A stretch of 64,000 bases of DNA from Crocosphaera watsonii WH 8501 (lineage in GTDB: Bacteria; Cyanobacteriota; Cyanobacteriia; Cyanobacteriales; Microcystaceae), in NCBI RefSeq assembly GCF_000167195.1, contig NZ_AADV02000006.1:62001-126000 (forward strand), in the 5' to 3' direction. Position numbers and translations under genes: made by a program. Under the pieces are notes generated by a model. That model was not told the origin of the DNA, ran no database searches, and saw nothing but the letters and a program-made list of their open reading frames with translations. Each line of letters opens with the position of its first letter. Within the stretch, counting starts at the first letter, position 1. Shown one piece after another: positions 1 to 9,400 of the stretch.

Positions 1-1639
1 ACCAGTCTGTTTCCCCGATTTCTGCATAGAATTCTTGATCATAAGCACGAGTTCTGATAACAACTGGCATCGGCACAGCGTGACCTAAGATTAAAGCTTG
101 TTGTTTAGAATCTAACTTTGCTAACACCGACCTTAAATTTTGTCCCCCAGAAACTCCAGTAAAAATAGCCTCAATATCCTTTTCATCGTTTAGTAAACAA
201 GTAATTCTTGTACCAACTTGTGACATCACTTCATTATCAATTCCCGATGGTCTTTGGTCCACTACTAAGAGTGTAACAAAATATTTTCTCATCTCCCTAG
301 CAATGGTTCCAAAGATGGTTTGATGGACAATTTTCGAGTCTAAAAAACGGTGTGCTTCTTCGATGGTAATCACTAATTGTCGGGGGCGATCGCTCGGACT
401 TTTGGTTTGGAGAAATCGCTCAGCTTTCTTGACATAACTACCGTGAATCCGTCGAGTAATCATATTAGTTGCTAACATATAAGAAAGCATATTAGACTGA
501 GAACCAAATTCAATAACAACGTGCTTTCCAGCGTCCAAAGATTCTAATACCTGATTAATATAATTATGGGGACAAGCGGGGCGTAAATATTTTAAATTAT
601 CTAATCTCATTAACTTACGTTGTAGGGACATAATTGACCCTGCATGACCTTGTTTTTCCTGACAAAACATTTTTATATCTTCATTAGTCATGTTTATTAA
701 CTGCATGATCCATGTCTTACCATATTCTGCTTCTAAAATGTTGGCATTATCCAAACTAGCTTCCGAAATACCTAATTCATGTCCCACTAAACGGATATCT
801 TCGATATCAATTTGATCGTAACTTAAATACAATTCTTGAGCATCATTAACCCCTCTTCTTTTAGTAGACTCAGGATCTAAAGTATAAATTTCTACTTGTC
901 CAGGAAACAGTTGACGTAACCCTTTCACAGTGGAAACTTCTTTCCCTTCTTTCATCGCTTCCCAACCGTATTCTGAGTGCATATCAAACATTAAATTAAC
1001 CGCAGCTTGTTTACGAATAATCCCAGAAATTAATAGGCGAGTTAAAAAAGATTTCCCTGTTCCAGACTTACCAAAAACCCCATTACTACGCTCAACAAAA
1101 CGATCTAAATCAATACAGATTGGCACCTCCATATCTAAGGGTTTCCCTATGGCAAAATTTCGCCGTGTGTGGTCATCTTCCCAACCAAAAACAGCCCTAA
1201 AATCTTGCTCAGAAGCTTCATAAACTTGACTAAAATGGGTGGGAATAGTTTTCACCGGAAGCAATTCTAAATCAGCATTGGTTTGCGCTTGAAACGATCC
1301 TAAAGAAGTATCTTCCGTTTGAGAATTATTATTTTTCTCCCCTTCTGTGGGGGTAAACATTAACATGGGTGCTAATTCTACATTGCCATAAGTAGCACTA
1401 CCGGCTAAGACATCCCTCATAAACGTATCTTGAAAATTGGGAGGGTTGGCTAAAATACGGGGGTTAGCGGTTCCTAGAGAAACATCGGTCAACAAACAGA
1501 AAAACCGCGATCGCACCCCCTGCACCACCAAAAATTTTCCCACTCGCATTTGTTCGACGGAAACATCAGAATGTAAACGAACTTCTAACCCTTGTGAAAG
1601 GGAACCTTGAACAACTGCACCGAGGGGATGATCTGTCAT
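1..1639 (-). CDS. HerA-like ATP-binding protein (DUF87 type), C-terminus beyond window
   Basis: Reading leftwards from an ATG at 1639 the frame is open for 546 codons to the window edge, so the C-terminus is missing. Near residue 195 is a Walker A loop (GVFGKSGTGKS), followed by a DMHSEYGW segment, and near residue 423 a Walker B with a catalytic Glu pair (LVITIEEAHRF). The residues after it (DQRPSGIDNEVMSQ) match the sensor/arginine region of HerA/VirB4-like hexameric translocases. The first 150 residues resemble the HAS-barrel of HerA proteins. Known relatives are ring-shaped DNA pumps or helicases in repair, often with a NurA nuclease; no nurA is visible here. The family call is firm; the exact role is not known. 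Confidence 0.85.
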   Translation of the reverse strand, partial: MTDHPLGAVVQGSLSQGLEVRLHSDVSVEQMRVGKFLVVQGVRSRFFCLLTDVSLGTANPRILANPPNFQDTFMRDVLAGSATYGNVELAPMLMFTPTEGEKNNNSQTEDTSLGSFQAQTNADLELLPVKTIPTHFSQVYEASEQDFRAVFGWEDDHTRRNFAIGKPLDMEVPICIDLDRFVERSNGVFGKSGTGKSFLTRLLISGIIRKQAAVNLMFDMHSEYGWEAMKEGKEVSTVKGLRQLFPGQVEIYTLDPESTKRRGVNDAQELYLSYDQIDIEDIRLVGHELGISEASLDNANILEAEYGKTWIMQLINMTNEDIKMFCQEKQGHAGSIMSLQRKLMRLDNLKYLRPACPHNYINQVLESLDAGKHVVIEFGSQSNMLSYMLATNMITRRIHGSYVKKAERFLQTKSPSDRPRQLVITIEEAHRFLDSKIVHQTIFGTIAREMRKYFVTLLVVDQRPSGIDNEVMSQVGTRITCLLNDEKDIEAIFTGVSGGQNLRSVLAKLDSKQQALILGHAVPMPVVIRTRAYDQEFYAEIGETDW

Positions 1640-1856
1640 TTTACAGGGATTGATACACTACATATAGGGTTATGATCTACAACGCAACCCTATGGGTATT
1701 GTATCGCAGGGAACAATATTATTACTTAGACTTGATCCGTGGTTAGAAGAAATAAGGCCAAGGAAAACACTCATTTTCGGATTTTTTGTCTTTTAGAAAA
1801 AGCTCAAGGAATGGGTAATTTTTCTATTTCTTCCTCTTTGTTGATTGATTTGGTCT

Positions 1857-2024
1857 TCAAGGCAAATTTTTATTTTGACTATTTAAAGATCCTAAAACTA
1901 CGGTTCCTAGCAGAAATGTTACCATGAGGTTGAAAAACATTGTATTAGCAGCAATTCCTAGAAAAATCAAGCTAAAGTTGAGAAAAACTTTCTGAAACGG
2001 ATGAATAGTGTTATTTGTAACCAT
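1857..2024 (-). CDS. small hydrophobic membrane protein, hypothetical
   Basis: A 55-codon frame starting at ATG 2024, with an AAGG Shine-Dalgarno-like box just upstream. Most of the product is hydrophobic: two likely membrane helices (VFLNFSLIFLGIAANTMFF and LMVTFLLGTVVLGSL) with a short polar N-terminus and a charged tail. An in-frame upstream start at 2045 exists but lacks a comparable ribosome site. It lies alone between the HerA-like gene and tyrA. Small membrane proteins of this build are common in cyanobacteria, but I do not recognise a family, so this is called on composition and start context only. Confidence 0.42.
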   Translation of the reverse strand: MVTNNTIHPFQKVFLNFSLIFLGIAANTMFFNLMVTFLLGTVVLGSLNSQNKNLP

Positions 2025-2100
2025 TGACCTTAAAACCTTGTACAAAGTTTATGTATGATTTCTACGATTATATACGCAATTAAGTATTTGTGCGGAAAAA

Positions 2101-2955
2101 TTACGAATTTTTTTCTATTCCTATAAATGGCGATCGCTCCTGTTGTGTGATCATCAGTAATTTTTGAAGGGAGTCCCATTGTTCGGTCTTGATGTATTCC
2201 GTAATCTCATCCAGTTGCTGACTATAACCCTGTAAAGTGTGTAACAAAGCAGTTTTATTATATTGAGCCATCATCACCCCTAACTCGGGGTTTCCTCCTC
2301 CAACGCGACTGGTATCTCTGAAACCGGAACTAGCTAATTGTTGAGCTAATTTTAAAATACTTTTATCTTTTTCTTCTGAACAAGCAGCGATTAAACTGGC
2401 ACTAATCATTACAGGTAAATGGGAAATCCAGGCAACGGATTGATCGTGTATTTCGGGAGAACAAGTGTAAACAAGCGATCCTAAAGATTGGGCTAATTCT
2501 TCTAAAATTTTCATGCTATTCTCTGGAGTCTTTTCTGTTGGAGTGATGACGTAAGGGGCATTTTTAAATAAGTTTTTCTGTGCCGCTTCGATTCCTTGTT
2601 CAGCCGTTCCAGCCATAGGATGACCCCCAACAAAATTAGTCCACAATGATTCACATTCTTTAACGATGCAAGTTTTAACCGATCCCACATCAGTAATAAT
2701 CACCTCTTTGCTTAAATGAGGAATTAATTGTTTTAAAGTTTGAGAAATTAAGCCAATAGGTGTACAAATAAAAATAATGTCAACTGTTGATAGGGACTTT
2801 AAATTAATATCTGCATAGTCTACAACTTCTTTCTTTAATGCTCTATTACAGGTGCTTTCTTTACGAGAAACACCATAAATAATATGTCCACAGTTACGCA
2901 AATCTAATCCTAATGAACCGCCAATTAATCCTAAACCAATGATTCCAACTTTCAT
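2101..2955 (-). CDS. tyrA: prephenate/arogenate dehydrogenase TyrA
   Basis: A 284-residue protein with a Rossmann nucleotide-binding start (GIIGLGLIGGSLG, residues 4-16), the conserved VGGHPMAGTAEQG segment near residue 110 that carries the catalytic His, and SHLPVMISASL in the helical C-terminal dimer domain. It oxidatively decarboxylates arogenate (or prephenate) in tyrosine synthesis in the cytoplasm. Cyanobacterial homologues of this compact type, with no ACT or chorismate mutase part, are known as NADP-dependent arogenate dehydrogenases; the substrate here is inferred from that. The gene ends the transcription unit that starts with the small membrane protein at 2958-3233, only 2 bp upstream. 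Length fits the family. Confidence 0.93.
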   Translation of the reverse strand: MKVGIIGLGLIGGSLGLDLRNCGHIIYGVSRKESTCNRALKKEVVDYADINLKSLSTVDIIFICTPIGLISQTLKQLIPHLSKEVIITDVGSVKTCIVKECESLWTNFVGGHPMAGTAEQGIEAAQKNLFKNAPYVITPTEKTPENSMKILEELAQSLGSLVYTCSPEIHDQSVAWISHLPVMISASLIAACSEEKDKSILKLAQQLASSGFRDTSRVGGGNPELGVMMAQYNKTALLHTLQGYSQQLDEITEYIKTEQWDSLQKLLMITQQERSPFIGIEKNS

Positions 2956-2957
2956 GC

Positions 2958-3233
2958 TTAATTTTTTCCTATATGATAATCTCTACAATCAATGGCTGCT
3001 TCTGTAGTAGCTTTAAACGGATTAACAGGACACTTTAAACGGTAATCATTAGTAAAATATTGACAATCACTACAGGGAATATTGTGCATTTTTTTTGCTT
3101 GCTTAATAACATCCACTATCATTGCTATCACACTACTACCTAACATTAATATAAATACCCAGGCTGTTATCAAACAGAGGGGAACCATTAAAGGTTGTAT
3201 CCTATCTATGAAGCAGGTTATTAACATTAACAA
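2958..3233 (-). CDS. small membrane protein with Cys motif, conserved hypothetical
   Basis: A 91-residue product with two hydrophobic segments in the first 55 residues, followed by a soluble tail with CSDCQYF and later single Cys residues (KCPVN, DCRDYH). Four cysteines spaced this way could bind a metal or form a small zinc- or iron-binding knuckle. It sits 2 bp upstream of tyrA on the same strand and is probably co-transcribed with it. I do not recognise a named family; the function is unknown. The first residues (MLMLI) offer two start choices 6 bp apart. Confidence 0.62.
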   Translation of the reverse strand: MLMLITCFIDRIQPLMVPLCLITAWVFILMLGSSVIAMIVDVIKQAKKMHNIPCSDCQYFTNDYRLKCPVNPFKATTEAAIDCRDYHIGKN

Positions 3234-3406
3234 TTGAAATTATTTAATTTTTCTCACCTAAAATAATAACATTTTTTGATAGAGAATTAGCTTAAGAAAA
3301 TCTTGAGAGTTTTTATTACACCGTTTTCTGGTAAGGATAAGATTCTTATTGAAATTCATTTTTCTTAACCTTACCAGTGGTAACGATTGAGGGTTTTAAT
3401 ATCTTT

Positions 3407-3970
3407 TTATCTTTCTCTTTGAGTTAGGTTATAGCTTTGGGATAGTTCCTCACTTAGTTGCTTAGAAACATCGGTTAATGCTGCAAATTCTAACTCATTT
3501 CTCTTGATAGTTTCATATTTTAATTTAGCAATTAAGGGATAGATAACCCTATACAAATTATCCCAAGAAAGCTTCTGATAATCACCCAGAATCCCCTGTC
3601 TTTTGAAAAGAGTTTCTAATTTGTCTAATGATTCTTTTGCCAAGTCATGCTCAACATAACTCTCTGGACGGATAGGAACTGTTTTTTTGATTGGATCTCT
3701 TTCAATAGCAGCTAAAGATCGACGAACAGCTAAAGTTATTTGTGATTTATATTTTTGCATTCCTGTCCGTTTTTGATGTTCTTTCCCTATTAAACTAGAG
3801 GCATAAAGGGGAGGTAAGCGATTCAGGGCATAAGTGGCAACTTCAACTTTATTGATATAATCTCTGATTTTTTTGGGATAAAGTCTCAGTTGTTTATCAA
3901 TTTCATTCTGGACTAATAATTCCATGATGTTTACATGGACCTTAGCTCCACTATCTATAGAATAGTTCAT
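3407..3970 (-). CDS. ComFB-domain protein
   Basis: A 187-residue protein with the ComFB signature: VNIMELLVQNEI at residues 13-24, then EVATYALNRLPPLYASS at 43-59 followed by a basic stretch (GKEHQKRTGMQKYK). The late-competence family protein ComFB is widespread in cyanobacteria, and work on Synechocystis relatives has linked the fold to cyclic dinucleotide binding and natural competence/motility. The C-terminal half (about residues 100-187) is helical and charged and is not part of the core domain. It is monocistronic, with 173 bp to the next gene and a 356-bp upstream gap. The domain call is confident; the ligand and process are inferred. Confidence 0.8.
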   Translation of the reverse strand: MNYSIDSGAKVHVNIMELLVQNEIDKQLRLYPKKIRDYINKVEVATYALNRLPPLYASSLIGKEHQKRTGMQKYKSQITLAVRRSLAAIERDPIKKTVPIRPESYVEHDLAKESLDKLETLFKRQGILGDYQKLSWDNLYRVIYPLIAKLKYETIKRNELEFAALTDVSKQLSEELSQSYNLTQRER

Positions 3971-4326
3971 ACATTAATCCTCAAAACAAAATATATTGAA
4001 CTACCAGCTATCTTTCTAAATGGAAAACTAGACTGATAATAAATTTAGCACTCTTGAAGAAAGCGAGAAAATACCGATTCTGGCTTTTTTGTGATTCTGC
4101 ACTTTCCATAATTATACGCAAAATTATCAAGATTGTCGAACATTTTTAAAGATAATTAACTTTATTTATATTTTATAAAAAAAGGAACCAGCTTCATCAA
4201 ATATTTATAAAAGATAAGAGTTTTTACTGAATAATTAGCCACGAATAGGAGATAATTCTTAACAAGTTGGTAGAAACCCCCAAAAAATGCGATAATGACT
4301 ATCTGATAATTGCGAGGAAACCCTGA
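3971..4326. other. 356-bp intergenic region between divergent comFB-type gene and proS
   Basis: No coding frame of note is visible. The stretch is AT-rich and separates two outward-pointing genes, so it must hold both promoters. A candidate proS promoter is listed separately at 4267-4296. Nothing else stands out. Confidence 0.6.
4267..4296 (+). promoter_or_regulatory. candidate sigma-70 promoter of proS
   Basis: TTGGTA at 4267-4272 and GATAAT at 4291-4296 are separated by 18 bp and lie about 30 bp upstream of the proS ATG. The match to the consensus is good at -10 and moderate at -35. It would give a very short leader. No experimental support is visible. Confidence 0.35.
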
Positions 4327-6135
4327 ATGCGACTCTCTCAGATGCTTTTTGTCACCCTACGCGAAGATCCCGCCGAAGCAGAAATTCCTAGTCATAAACT
4401 GCTTTTGAGAGCGGGTTATATCCGTCGGATTGGTAGCGGTATTTATGCTTATTTGCCTCTAATGTGGCGTGTATTACAAAAGGTTTCGCAAATAGTACGA
4501 GAAGAAATGAACGCAGCGGGGGCCCAAGAATGTCTTTTACCCCAGTTGCAACCCTCGGAGTTGTGGAAAGAGTCGGGAAGATGGGAAACTTATACCAAAG
4601 CAGAAGGGATCATGTTTTCCTTAATTGATAGACAAGAGAGGGAGTTAGGGTTAGGCCCCACCCACGAAGAGGTAATTACAACTGTTGCCAAAGATATGAT
4701 CCGTTCCTATCGACAATTACCCGTTAATTTGTATCAGATTCAAACAAAATTTAGGGATGAAATCCGCCCTCGTTTTGGCTTAATGCGAGGAAGAGAATTT
4801 ATTATGAAAGATGCTTATTCTTTCAACGAAGATGAGGCCAGTTTACAAAAAAGTTACGAGGCAATGGATCGAGCTTACCGTAATATTATTAGCCGTTGTG
4901 GGTTAGCATATAGAGCCGTAGAAGCAGATTCTGGAGCAATTGGTGGCTCAGCTTCTCAAGAATTTATGATCCTCGCAGAAGCAGGGGAAGATGAAGTTTT
5001 ATACACAGAAGATGGTAAGTATGCAGCCAATATAGAAAAGGCAGTTTCTTTGCCTAAAGATCTAGAAATATCACCCTTTACGGCCTACGAGAAAAAAGAG
5101 ACACCCGATTCTAATACTATCGAAAAAGTGTGCCAATCTTTGCAATGTTCTCCTACTAATATTGTTAAAAACGTGCTTTACGAAGCAGTTTATGATAATG
5201 GTAAAACCGTTTTGATTTTAGTTAGTATTCGAGGGGATCAAGAAGTTAATGAAGTTAAATTAAACAACGAATTAGTTAAACTAGCACCCCAATATCAAGC
5301 AAGTACCCTATTAGCTTTGAGCGTTCCCGATGAAAATGCTCAGAAAAAATGGGCTAATAAACCTTTACCTCTCGGTTATATTTCCCCTAGTCTAGAAGAT
5401 GATTATATTGCTTCTGGAGAATCTATAGAAGGTCAGTTTTTAAGAATAGTGGATCAAACGGCTGTTGACTTAGAAAACTTTGTTACAGGAGCCAATGAAA
5501 CTAATTATCATGTAATAGGAGCTAACTGGGGTCAAGAGTTTCAATTACCTAAATTAGTGTCTGATATTAGAACAGCTATGGTAGGCGATCGCTCCGTTCA
5601 TGATCCTAGTCAAATATTAGCCAGTGCGAGAGGTATTGAAGTAGGACATATTTTCCAGTTAGGAACGAAATATTCCCAGGCAATGGGGGCAACCTTTACC
5701 GATGAAAATGGCGCAGAAAAGCCGATTGTAATGGGGTGTTATGGGGTGGGAGTTTCACGTTTGGCGCAAGCTTCCGTAGAACAATCCTATGATAAAGATG
5801 GCATTATTTGGCCAGTAGCGATCACCCCTTATCATGCGATTATTATTGTGCCGAATATTAAAGATAAAAATCAAATGGAAGTGGCGCAAAATCTATATAA
5901 TCAATTGAATAAGATCGGGGTAGAAACCCTATTAGATGATCGTGATGAAAGAGCAGGGGTTAAGTTTAAAGATGCTGACTTAATCGGTATTCCTTACCGT
6001 GTGGTGACAGGGCGATCGTTAAAAGCAGGTAAAGTTGAAGTGGTTACTCGACAAACAAAAGAGTCCCAAGAAATTGAAGTGACAAACCTCGTAGAAACCT
6101 TAAAAAATTGGTTAAAAAATATTAAAAGTTCATAA
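4327..6135 (+). CDS. proS: prolyl-tRNA synthetase, bacterial type
   Basis: A 602-residue class II aminoacyl-tRNA synthetase that charges tRNA-Pro in the cytoplasm. The N-terminus ([15 protein letters not shown], then the [17 protein letters not shown] motif 1 region) and motif 2 ([18 protein letters not shown], about residues 140-157) are typical. Residues about 230-400 form the editing INS domain found in the long bacterial type. Motif 3 lies near [10 protein letters not shown] (about residue 475), and the anticodon-binding domain ends the protein. Length fits bacterial-type ProRS. The ATG start follows GAGGAAACCCTGA, which contains a usable GAGG ribosome site. It is alone on its strand; the next gene is a secreted protein 97 bp on. 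Confidence 0.96.
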   Translation: MRLSQMLFVTLREDPAEAEIPSHKLLLRAGYIRRIGSGIYAYLPLMWRVLQKVSQIVREEMNAAGAQECLLPQLQPSELWKESGRWETYTKAEGIMFSLIDRQERELGLGPTHEEVITTVAKDMIRSYRQLPVNLYQIQTKFRDEIRPRFGLMRGREFIMKDAYSFNEDEASLQKSYEAMDRAYRNIISRCGLAYRAVEADSGAIGGSASQEFMILAEAGEDEVLYTEDGKYAANIEKAVSLPKDLEISPFTAYEKKETPDSNTIEKVCQSLQCSPTNIVKNVLYEAVYDNGKTVLILVSIRGDQEVNEVKLNNELVKLAPQYQASTLLALSVPDENAQKKWANKPLPLGYISPSLEDDYIASGESIEGQFLRIVDQTAVDLENFVTGANETNYHVIGANWGQEFQLPKLVSDIRTAMVGDRSVHDPSQILASARGIEVGHIFQLGTKYSQAMGATFTDENGAEKPIVMGCYGVGVSRLAQASVEQSYDKDGIIWPVAITPYHAIIIVPNIKDKNQMEVAQNLYNQLNKIGVETLLDDRDERAGVKFKDADLIGIPYRVVTGRSLKAGKVEVVTRQTKESQEIEVTNLVETLKNWLKNIKSS

Positions 6136-6142
6136 AAATTTT

Positions 6143-6169
6143 CTGAGAAAAACTTTATGATTTTCTCAG
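6143..6169 (+). terminator. hairpin after proS, possible terminator
   Basis: CTGAGAAAA at 6143-6151 pairs perfectly with TTTTCTCAG at 6161-6169 over a 9-nt loop, 8 bp after the proS stop. It lacks a clean T tract directly after the stem, so it may be an mRNA 3'-end stabiliser rather than a strong intrinsic terminator. Confidence 0.45.
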
Positions 6170-6232
6170 GTAATTCTCAGATAGTCTTATTAACGTAATC
6201 AAAAGATTATCGACTAAATTGTGAATTCTGCC

Positions 6233-7138
6233 ATGATCAACTTATTGAAAAATAGTAAAGCTTTATTAACGGTTGCAACCGTCGCTTCTGTTGTAACCAC
6301 AGCATCTACTGCCCAAGCATTAACCCTAAAAGTAGAAGTAGAAAGTCTGGCCCCCGATGGTGGTGTGGCCTTGACCCCTGTTTGGGTGGGATTTCATGAC
6401 GGTAGCTTTGATGTCTATAACGGGGGACAGGCTTCTCCAGAGGGGTTAGAGCGAATCGCCGAAGATGGCAATCCTATGGTGATTTCCGCAGACTTTCTCG
6501 CCAATCGAACCTATGTTCAAGGTGGTGTGAGTGGGGTTTTCGCCTCAAGCCAAATGGGAACCCGTGTTGATGGTGCTGTTGGTGGGGCCCCCATCACAGC
6601 AGGAACTATGGCTATGAGTACATTTGAAGTAACCCCCGATGTTTCTAATCTTTACTTCTCCTACACATCGATGATTCTTCCCTCCAATGATTACTTTCTT
6701 GCCAATGGCGATCCCTTGGCTCATAGTTTAAGCACTTTATTTTCAGGTGCAGATACGTCCATTTCTTTTGAAATTGGACTCCCAGGAAGTTTTAGGGATG
6801 CAGGAACCGAAGTCAATGACTTTAACACTTCTGCTGGTAACGGTTTATTCCCAGGATTACCAGGTGGACAAACAGGACCCAATCAAGGGGCTGATGAAAA
6901 CGGAGTCATCACCAGTGTTACCGATTCTTTTGCCAATTTCCAAAACAGACCAACAGATTTTGATACTGATTTTGCTAATCTAAATTTTAACAACCAGACT
7001 CTCTATCCCAATGGTATTGCCCGTGTCACCATCACTGTTGAGTCCGTTCCCGAATCATCTACCACTGTTGGTTTAATGGCCATAGCTGGATTATTCGTCT
7101 TTGGTAGTTTGCGTCGTCGCAATAATGACTTTAGTTAA
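6233..7138 (+). CDS. secreted spondin-domain protein with PEP-CTERM anchor
   Basis: From the ATG at 6233 the protein has 301 residues; an in-frame GTG at 6221 is less likely because the signal peptide then begins late. Residues 1-29 form a signal peptide ending at STAQA. The central part (LKVEVESLAPDGGVALTPV, WVGFHDGSFDVYNGG, ASEGLERIAEDG-like segments) fits the Spondin_N domain. The end (VPESSTTVGLMAIAGLFVFGS then RRR) is a PEP-CTERM-type sorting tag: a short motif, a membrane helix and a basic tail. PEP-CTERM proteins are processed by an exosortase and go to the cell surface or extracellular matrix; no exosortase gene is in the window. It follows proS but is probably transcribed separately. 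Confidence 0.82.
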   Translation: MINLLKNSKALLTVATVASVVTTASTAQALTLKVEVESLAPDGGVALTPVWVGFHDGSFDVYNGGQASPEGLERIAEDGNPMVISADFLANRTYVQGGVSGVFASSQMGTRVDGAVGGAPITAGTMAMSTFEVTPDVSNLYFSYTSMILPSNDYFLANGDPLAHSLSTLFSGADTSISFEIGLPGSFRDAGTEVNDFNTSAGNGLFPGLPGGQTGPNQGADENGVITSVTDSFANFQNRPTDFDTDFANLNFNNQTLYPNGIARVTITVESVPESSTTVGLMAIAGLFVFGSLRRRNNDFS

Positions 7139-7169
7139 GGGAGTGAGGAACTTCTGAGTTCGTTAATGT

Positions 7170-7193
7170 AGGGGTCAACGGCCGTTGATCCCT
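7170..7193. repeat. 24-bp near-perfect palindrome after the spondin gene
   Basis: AGGGGTCAACGG at 7170-7181 is mirrored by CCGTTGATCCCT at 7182-7193 with one mismatch that would be a G-U pair in RNA. It lies 31 bp after the stop codon. It resembles the short dispersed palindromes of cyanobacterial genomes and could fold as an mRNA 3' hairpin. Confidence 0.6.
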
Positions 7194-7219
7194 AAACCGG
7201 ATTTAACAATTAATAATTA

Positions 7220-8910
7220 GGGTTTGCTGAAAAAGTTTCTCCAAAATTTATGCCACTTTTGACCAAGAATTTTCTGACAAATCAATAAGTTTTAGTACAT
7301 AAAAATTGTTTAAAGTATAATCAAAATTAATGAAAAGCGGTTTGATGAGTTCCCCTGTTCTATTATTAGTAAATAAGGACAAAAAAAGCGACAAAAACTG
7401 CCTCAGAAGTTTAGAAAGATTGACAACTAAAAATGTAATAGCAATAGATGTAATGGAGGTTTCAGGGAGTTTTGTCATCACGAGATTTAGGCTAAATCTT
7501 CGTTTAGCTTGTCCAAACTTTCCCTCAATAGCATTACGGAAGCATTCATCGGAGTGGGCTTGTTTCTTTTCTTCTTCACTGACATTTTTCGGAGGTCTTC
7601 CTAACTTCGGACCACTGATTCTTATCCCTCTTTCCTTACACCAATTTCTGTTTTCCCTAGTTCGATAAATTTTATCTACATGGACGGATTCGGGATAATA
7701 GCCAAACGTTTCTTTATACTTTTCTACTTGTTCTTTTAAATGACAAGATTCATTGAAGTTTTCCCAACTTATTTTTTCTAGAAACACATAGTTATCTACA
7801 CAGCTTACTGAGAGTTTAGCTCCAAACTCTATTGGTTTTCCTGCTTTTCCCCTCACTATTGGACGAATATGCGGTTGAGTTAAACTTACAATTCTTTGAG
7901 GAACACTCTGGGTCTTATTCTCCCACATTGACTGTTGTTGTTCATAAACTTTTTTGATAGTCTCTAGACAATTTTTCTGTCTTTTACTCAGATTTTCCAG
8001 GGAAGCCCCAGCTTGAATTAAGTCTTCTATATTTCCTAAATTTTTCTTAAGGTATTTTAACTGTTTCCCGATAGCTTTTCTTCTTTCTTGATAAGATACT
8101 TTTCGTTTTTTAGCTACTTTTAAGTATTCCTTTCTAGCAATTTTTCTAGAAGTTCTCGGCTTTTTTCTCAATTTTACTCTTAATGGTTTATAAAGATTAT
8201 CTATTATTCTTTCTGTCTCAATTCTGGCTTGATTTAATATGCCTAAATCCGTTGGGTATTTGATGTCTGCTGGCGCACAAGTCGCATCTAAAATTAGTTT
8301 ACCTTTATTTTTTATTTTTTCTCCTTTTTCTTGGAGACAATCCTTTTTTTTTACTTCTTTATCACTCTTGTCTATTTCTCTTTTTACTATTTTTTTATTG
8401 ATTTTGTTTATCAATTCTCCATCAATTCTTTTCCTAAAATGAACTAGCATTGAAGATTCCAGTGGTGGCTCTTGTTGATAACAATTTAAACCTATAAAGT
8501 ATTGTAGATAGGGATTTTCTCTAATCTGTTCTATAGTTTCTCTATCACTTGTTCCTAATTTTTCCTTAATAATTAATGTCCCTAATGCCATTCTAAATAG
8601 TTTGGCTGGCGCACCTTTTTCTGCTGAAAAAAGTTTAGCATATTCTTCCTCAAAATCATCCCAAGGTATCAACTCTGCCATGATTACCCAACGATTATTG
8701 GGGGACAATTTGCCCTCGAAAGGTAATTCAAATTTTTCTGGGGGCGGTAAAGGTTGCTCCTCTTTTCGATACATTTGTTCTTGACCAACAACTGGGAGGT
8801 GTTTCTACCAATTATAGCAGTTTGTAGCCGACAAAGCTGATCTTTTTTTCGATCGCGAATATGGGTGTAACCTTTTAAAGAATAGGGTTTTGCTTTTATT
8901 CAGCAAACCC
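7220..8910 (-). mobile_element. IS-A copy 1, IS5/IS1182-like insertion sequence (1691 bp)
   Basis: The element is bounded by inverted repeats beginning GGGTTTGCTGAA (7220) and ending TTCAGCAAACCC (8910). The flanks show TAATTA on both sides; other copies in this window share only TA, so the target duplication is probably TA. The same element occurs at 37312-39002, 45578-47267 and 58033-59723, and as a miniature at 30317-30610. This copy lies between host genes and breaks none. Its single transposase frame (7248-8774) is intact, so it could be active. Confidence 0.93.
7248..8774 (-). CDS. IS-A transposase, copy 1 (intact)
   Basis: A 508-residue transposase. Residues about 20-110 look like a DUF772-type N-terminal domain (MAELIPWDDFEEEYAKLF, then LVHFRKRIDGEL). 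The catalytic core shows ILDATCAPADIKYPTD (first Asp, near residue 169), VHVDKIYRTRENR (second Asp, near 370) and RNAIEGKFGQAKRRFSL (Glu, near 430). This DDE arrangement belongs to the IS5/IS1182 group. A Lys/Arg-rich stretch between residues 120 and 230 separates the domains. Compared with the other copies it has only a few substitutions (for example an E where others read D or Y in the FLxKISWENF segment). It has no frameshift or stop and is therefore the likely source of active enzyme together with the copy at 37340. Confidence 0.93.
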   Translation of the reverse strand: MYRKEEQPLPPPEKFELPFEGKLSPNNRWVIMAELIPWDDFEEEYAKLFSAEKGAPAKLFRMALGTLIIKEKLGTSDRETIEQIRENPYLQYFIGLNCYQQEPPLESSMLVHFRKRIDGELINKINKKIVKREIDKSDKEVKKKDCLQEKGEKIKNKGKLILDATCAPADIKYPTDLGILNQARIETERIIDNLYKPLRVKLRKKPRTSRKIARKEYLKVAKKRKVSYQERRKAIGKQLKYLKKNLGNIEDLIQAGASLENLSKRQKNCLETIKKVYEQQQSMWENKTQSVPQRIVSLTQPHIRPIVRGKAGKPIEFGAKLSVSCVDNYVFLEKISWENFNESCHLKEQVEKYKETFGYYPESVHVDKIYRTRENRNWCKERGIRISGPKLGRPPKNVSEEEKKQAHSDECFRNAIEGKFGQAKRRFSLNLVMTKLPETSITSIAITFLVVNLSKLLRQFLSLFLSLFTNNRTGELIKPLFINFDYTLNNFYVLKLIDLSENSWSKVA

Positions 8911-9013
8911 TAATTATCATTATTGTTTATTCTCAATAAGCCCTCTAGTTTTTGACAATTTATAGAGCGATCGCCACGGCTGAAACCCTCTTTCAATAAG
9001 GGTTTTAACGGGC

Positions 9014-9266
9014 TTGTCACCCCGTGAGGACAAAGATGCTTTGTTAGGACGCTTACGCATAAATAGTAAACTGCGCTGTGCTCCACCTCCACGTCCATCC
9101 CAACCAGGGCCAGGTCGCCCCAGAAAACATGGGGAGATTCTTCATCCAGGATGGGACAGTCCAGAAATCCCCCCAGATGAGGATATTACAGCCATGCACC
9201 TTAAAGGAGAACTCCGTTTGAGACGATGGCAACAGCTACACTTTGAGGATGTTGCTGATACAGTAT
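9014..9266 (+). pseudogene. remnant of an older transposase (same superfamily as IS-B)
   Basis: The frame has a run typical of the inner part of a cyanobacterial DDE transposase: LLGRLRINSKLRCAPPP, GRPRKHGEIL, then LKGELRLRRWQQLHFED. There is no beginning, no catalytic triad and no end. It stops exactly where IS-B begins (9267), and its continuation is not found on the other side of IS-B (12823 onward is a hydrolase gene). It therefore records an earlier insertion later cut and rearranged by IS-B. Confidence 0.6.
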
Positions 9267-9291
9267 TTGGACTTTGGATAAAAAACAATTG

Positions 9292-9312
9292 TTAGCGTAA
9301 ATTTTACGCTAA
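9292..9312. promoter_or_regulatory. IS-B palindrome 1 (left end)
   Basis: A perfect inverted repeat: arms TTAGCGTAAA and TTTACGCTAA around one central T. It lies 25 bp inside the left end of IS-B and downstream of the passenger gene. The copy in the fragment at 30035 keeps it with one change (TTAGCTTAAA in the left arm). Confidence 0.65.
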
Positions 9313-9400
9313 ACATATCTCCAGAGCTAAAATAGAGAATTAAGGTGATTTTAAAAACTCTCTTTCCATCTTTTTAGGGGATTTTAAATATTAAATAGCT

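Noticed and set aside
930-1223. 97-codon plus-strand frame
   Set aside because: Lies wholly inside the HerA-like gene on the other strand and has no family features.
1739-1927. 62-codon plus-strand frame
   Set aside because: Overlaps the better-supported small membrane protein on the minus strand and has no ribosome site.
8910-9098. 62-codon minus-strand frame
   Set aside because: Antisense to the transposase remnant; mixed Cys/His content without a pattern.
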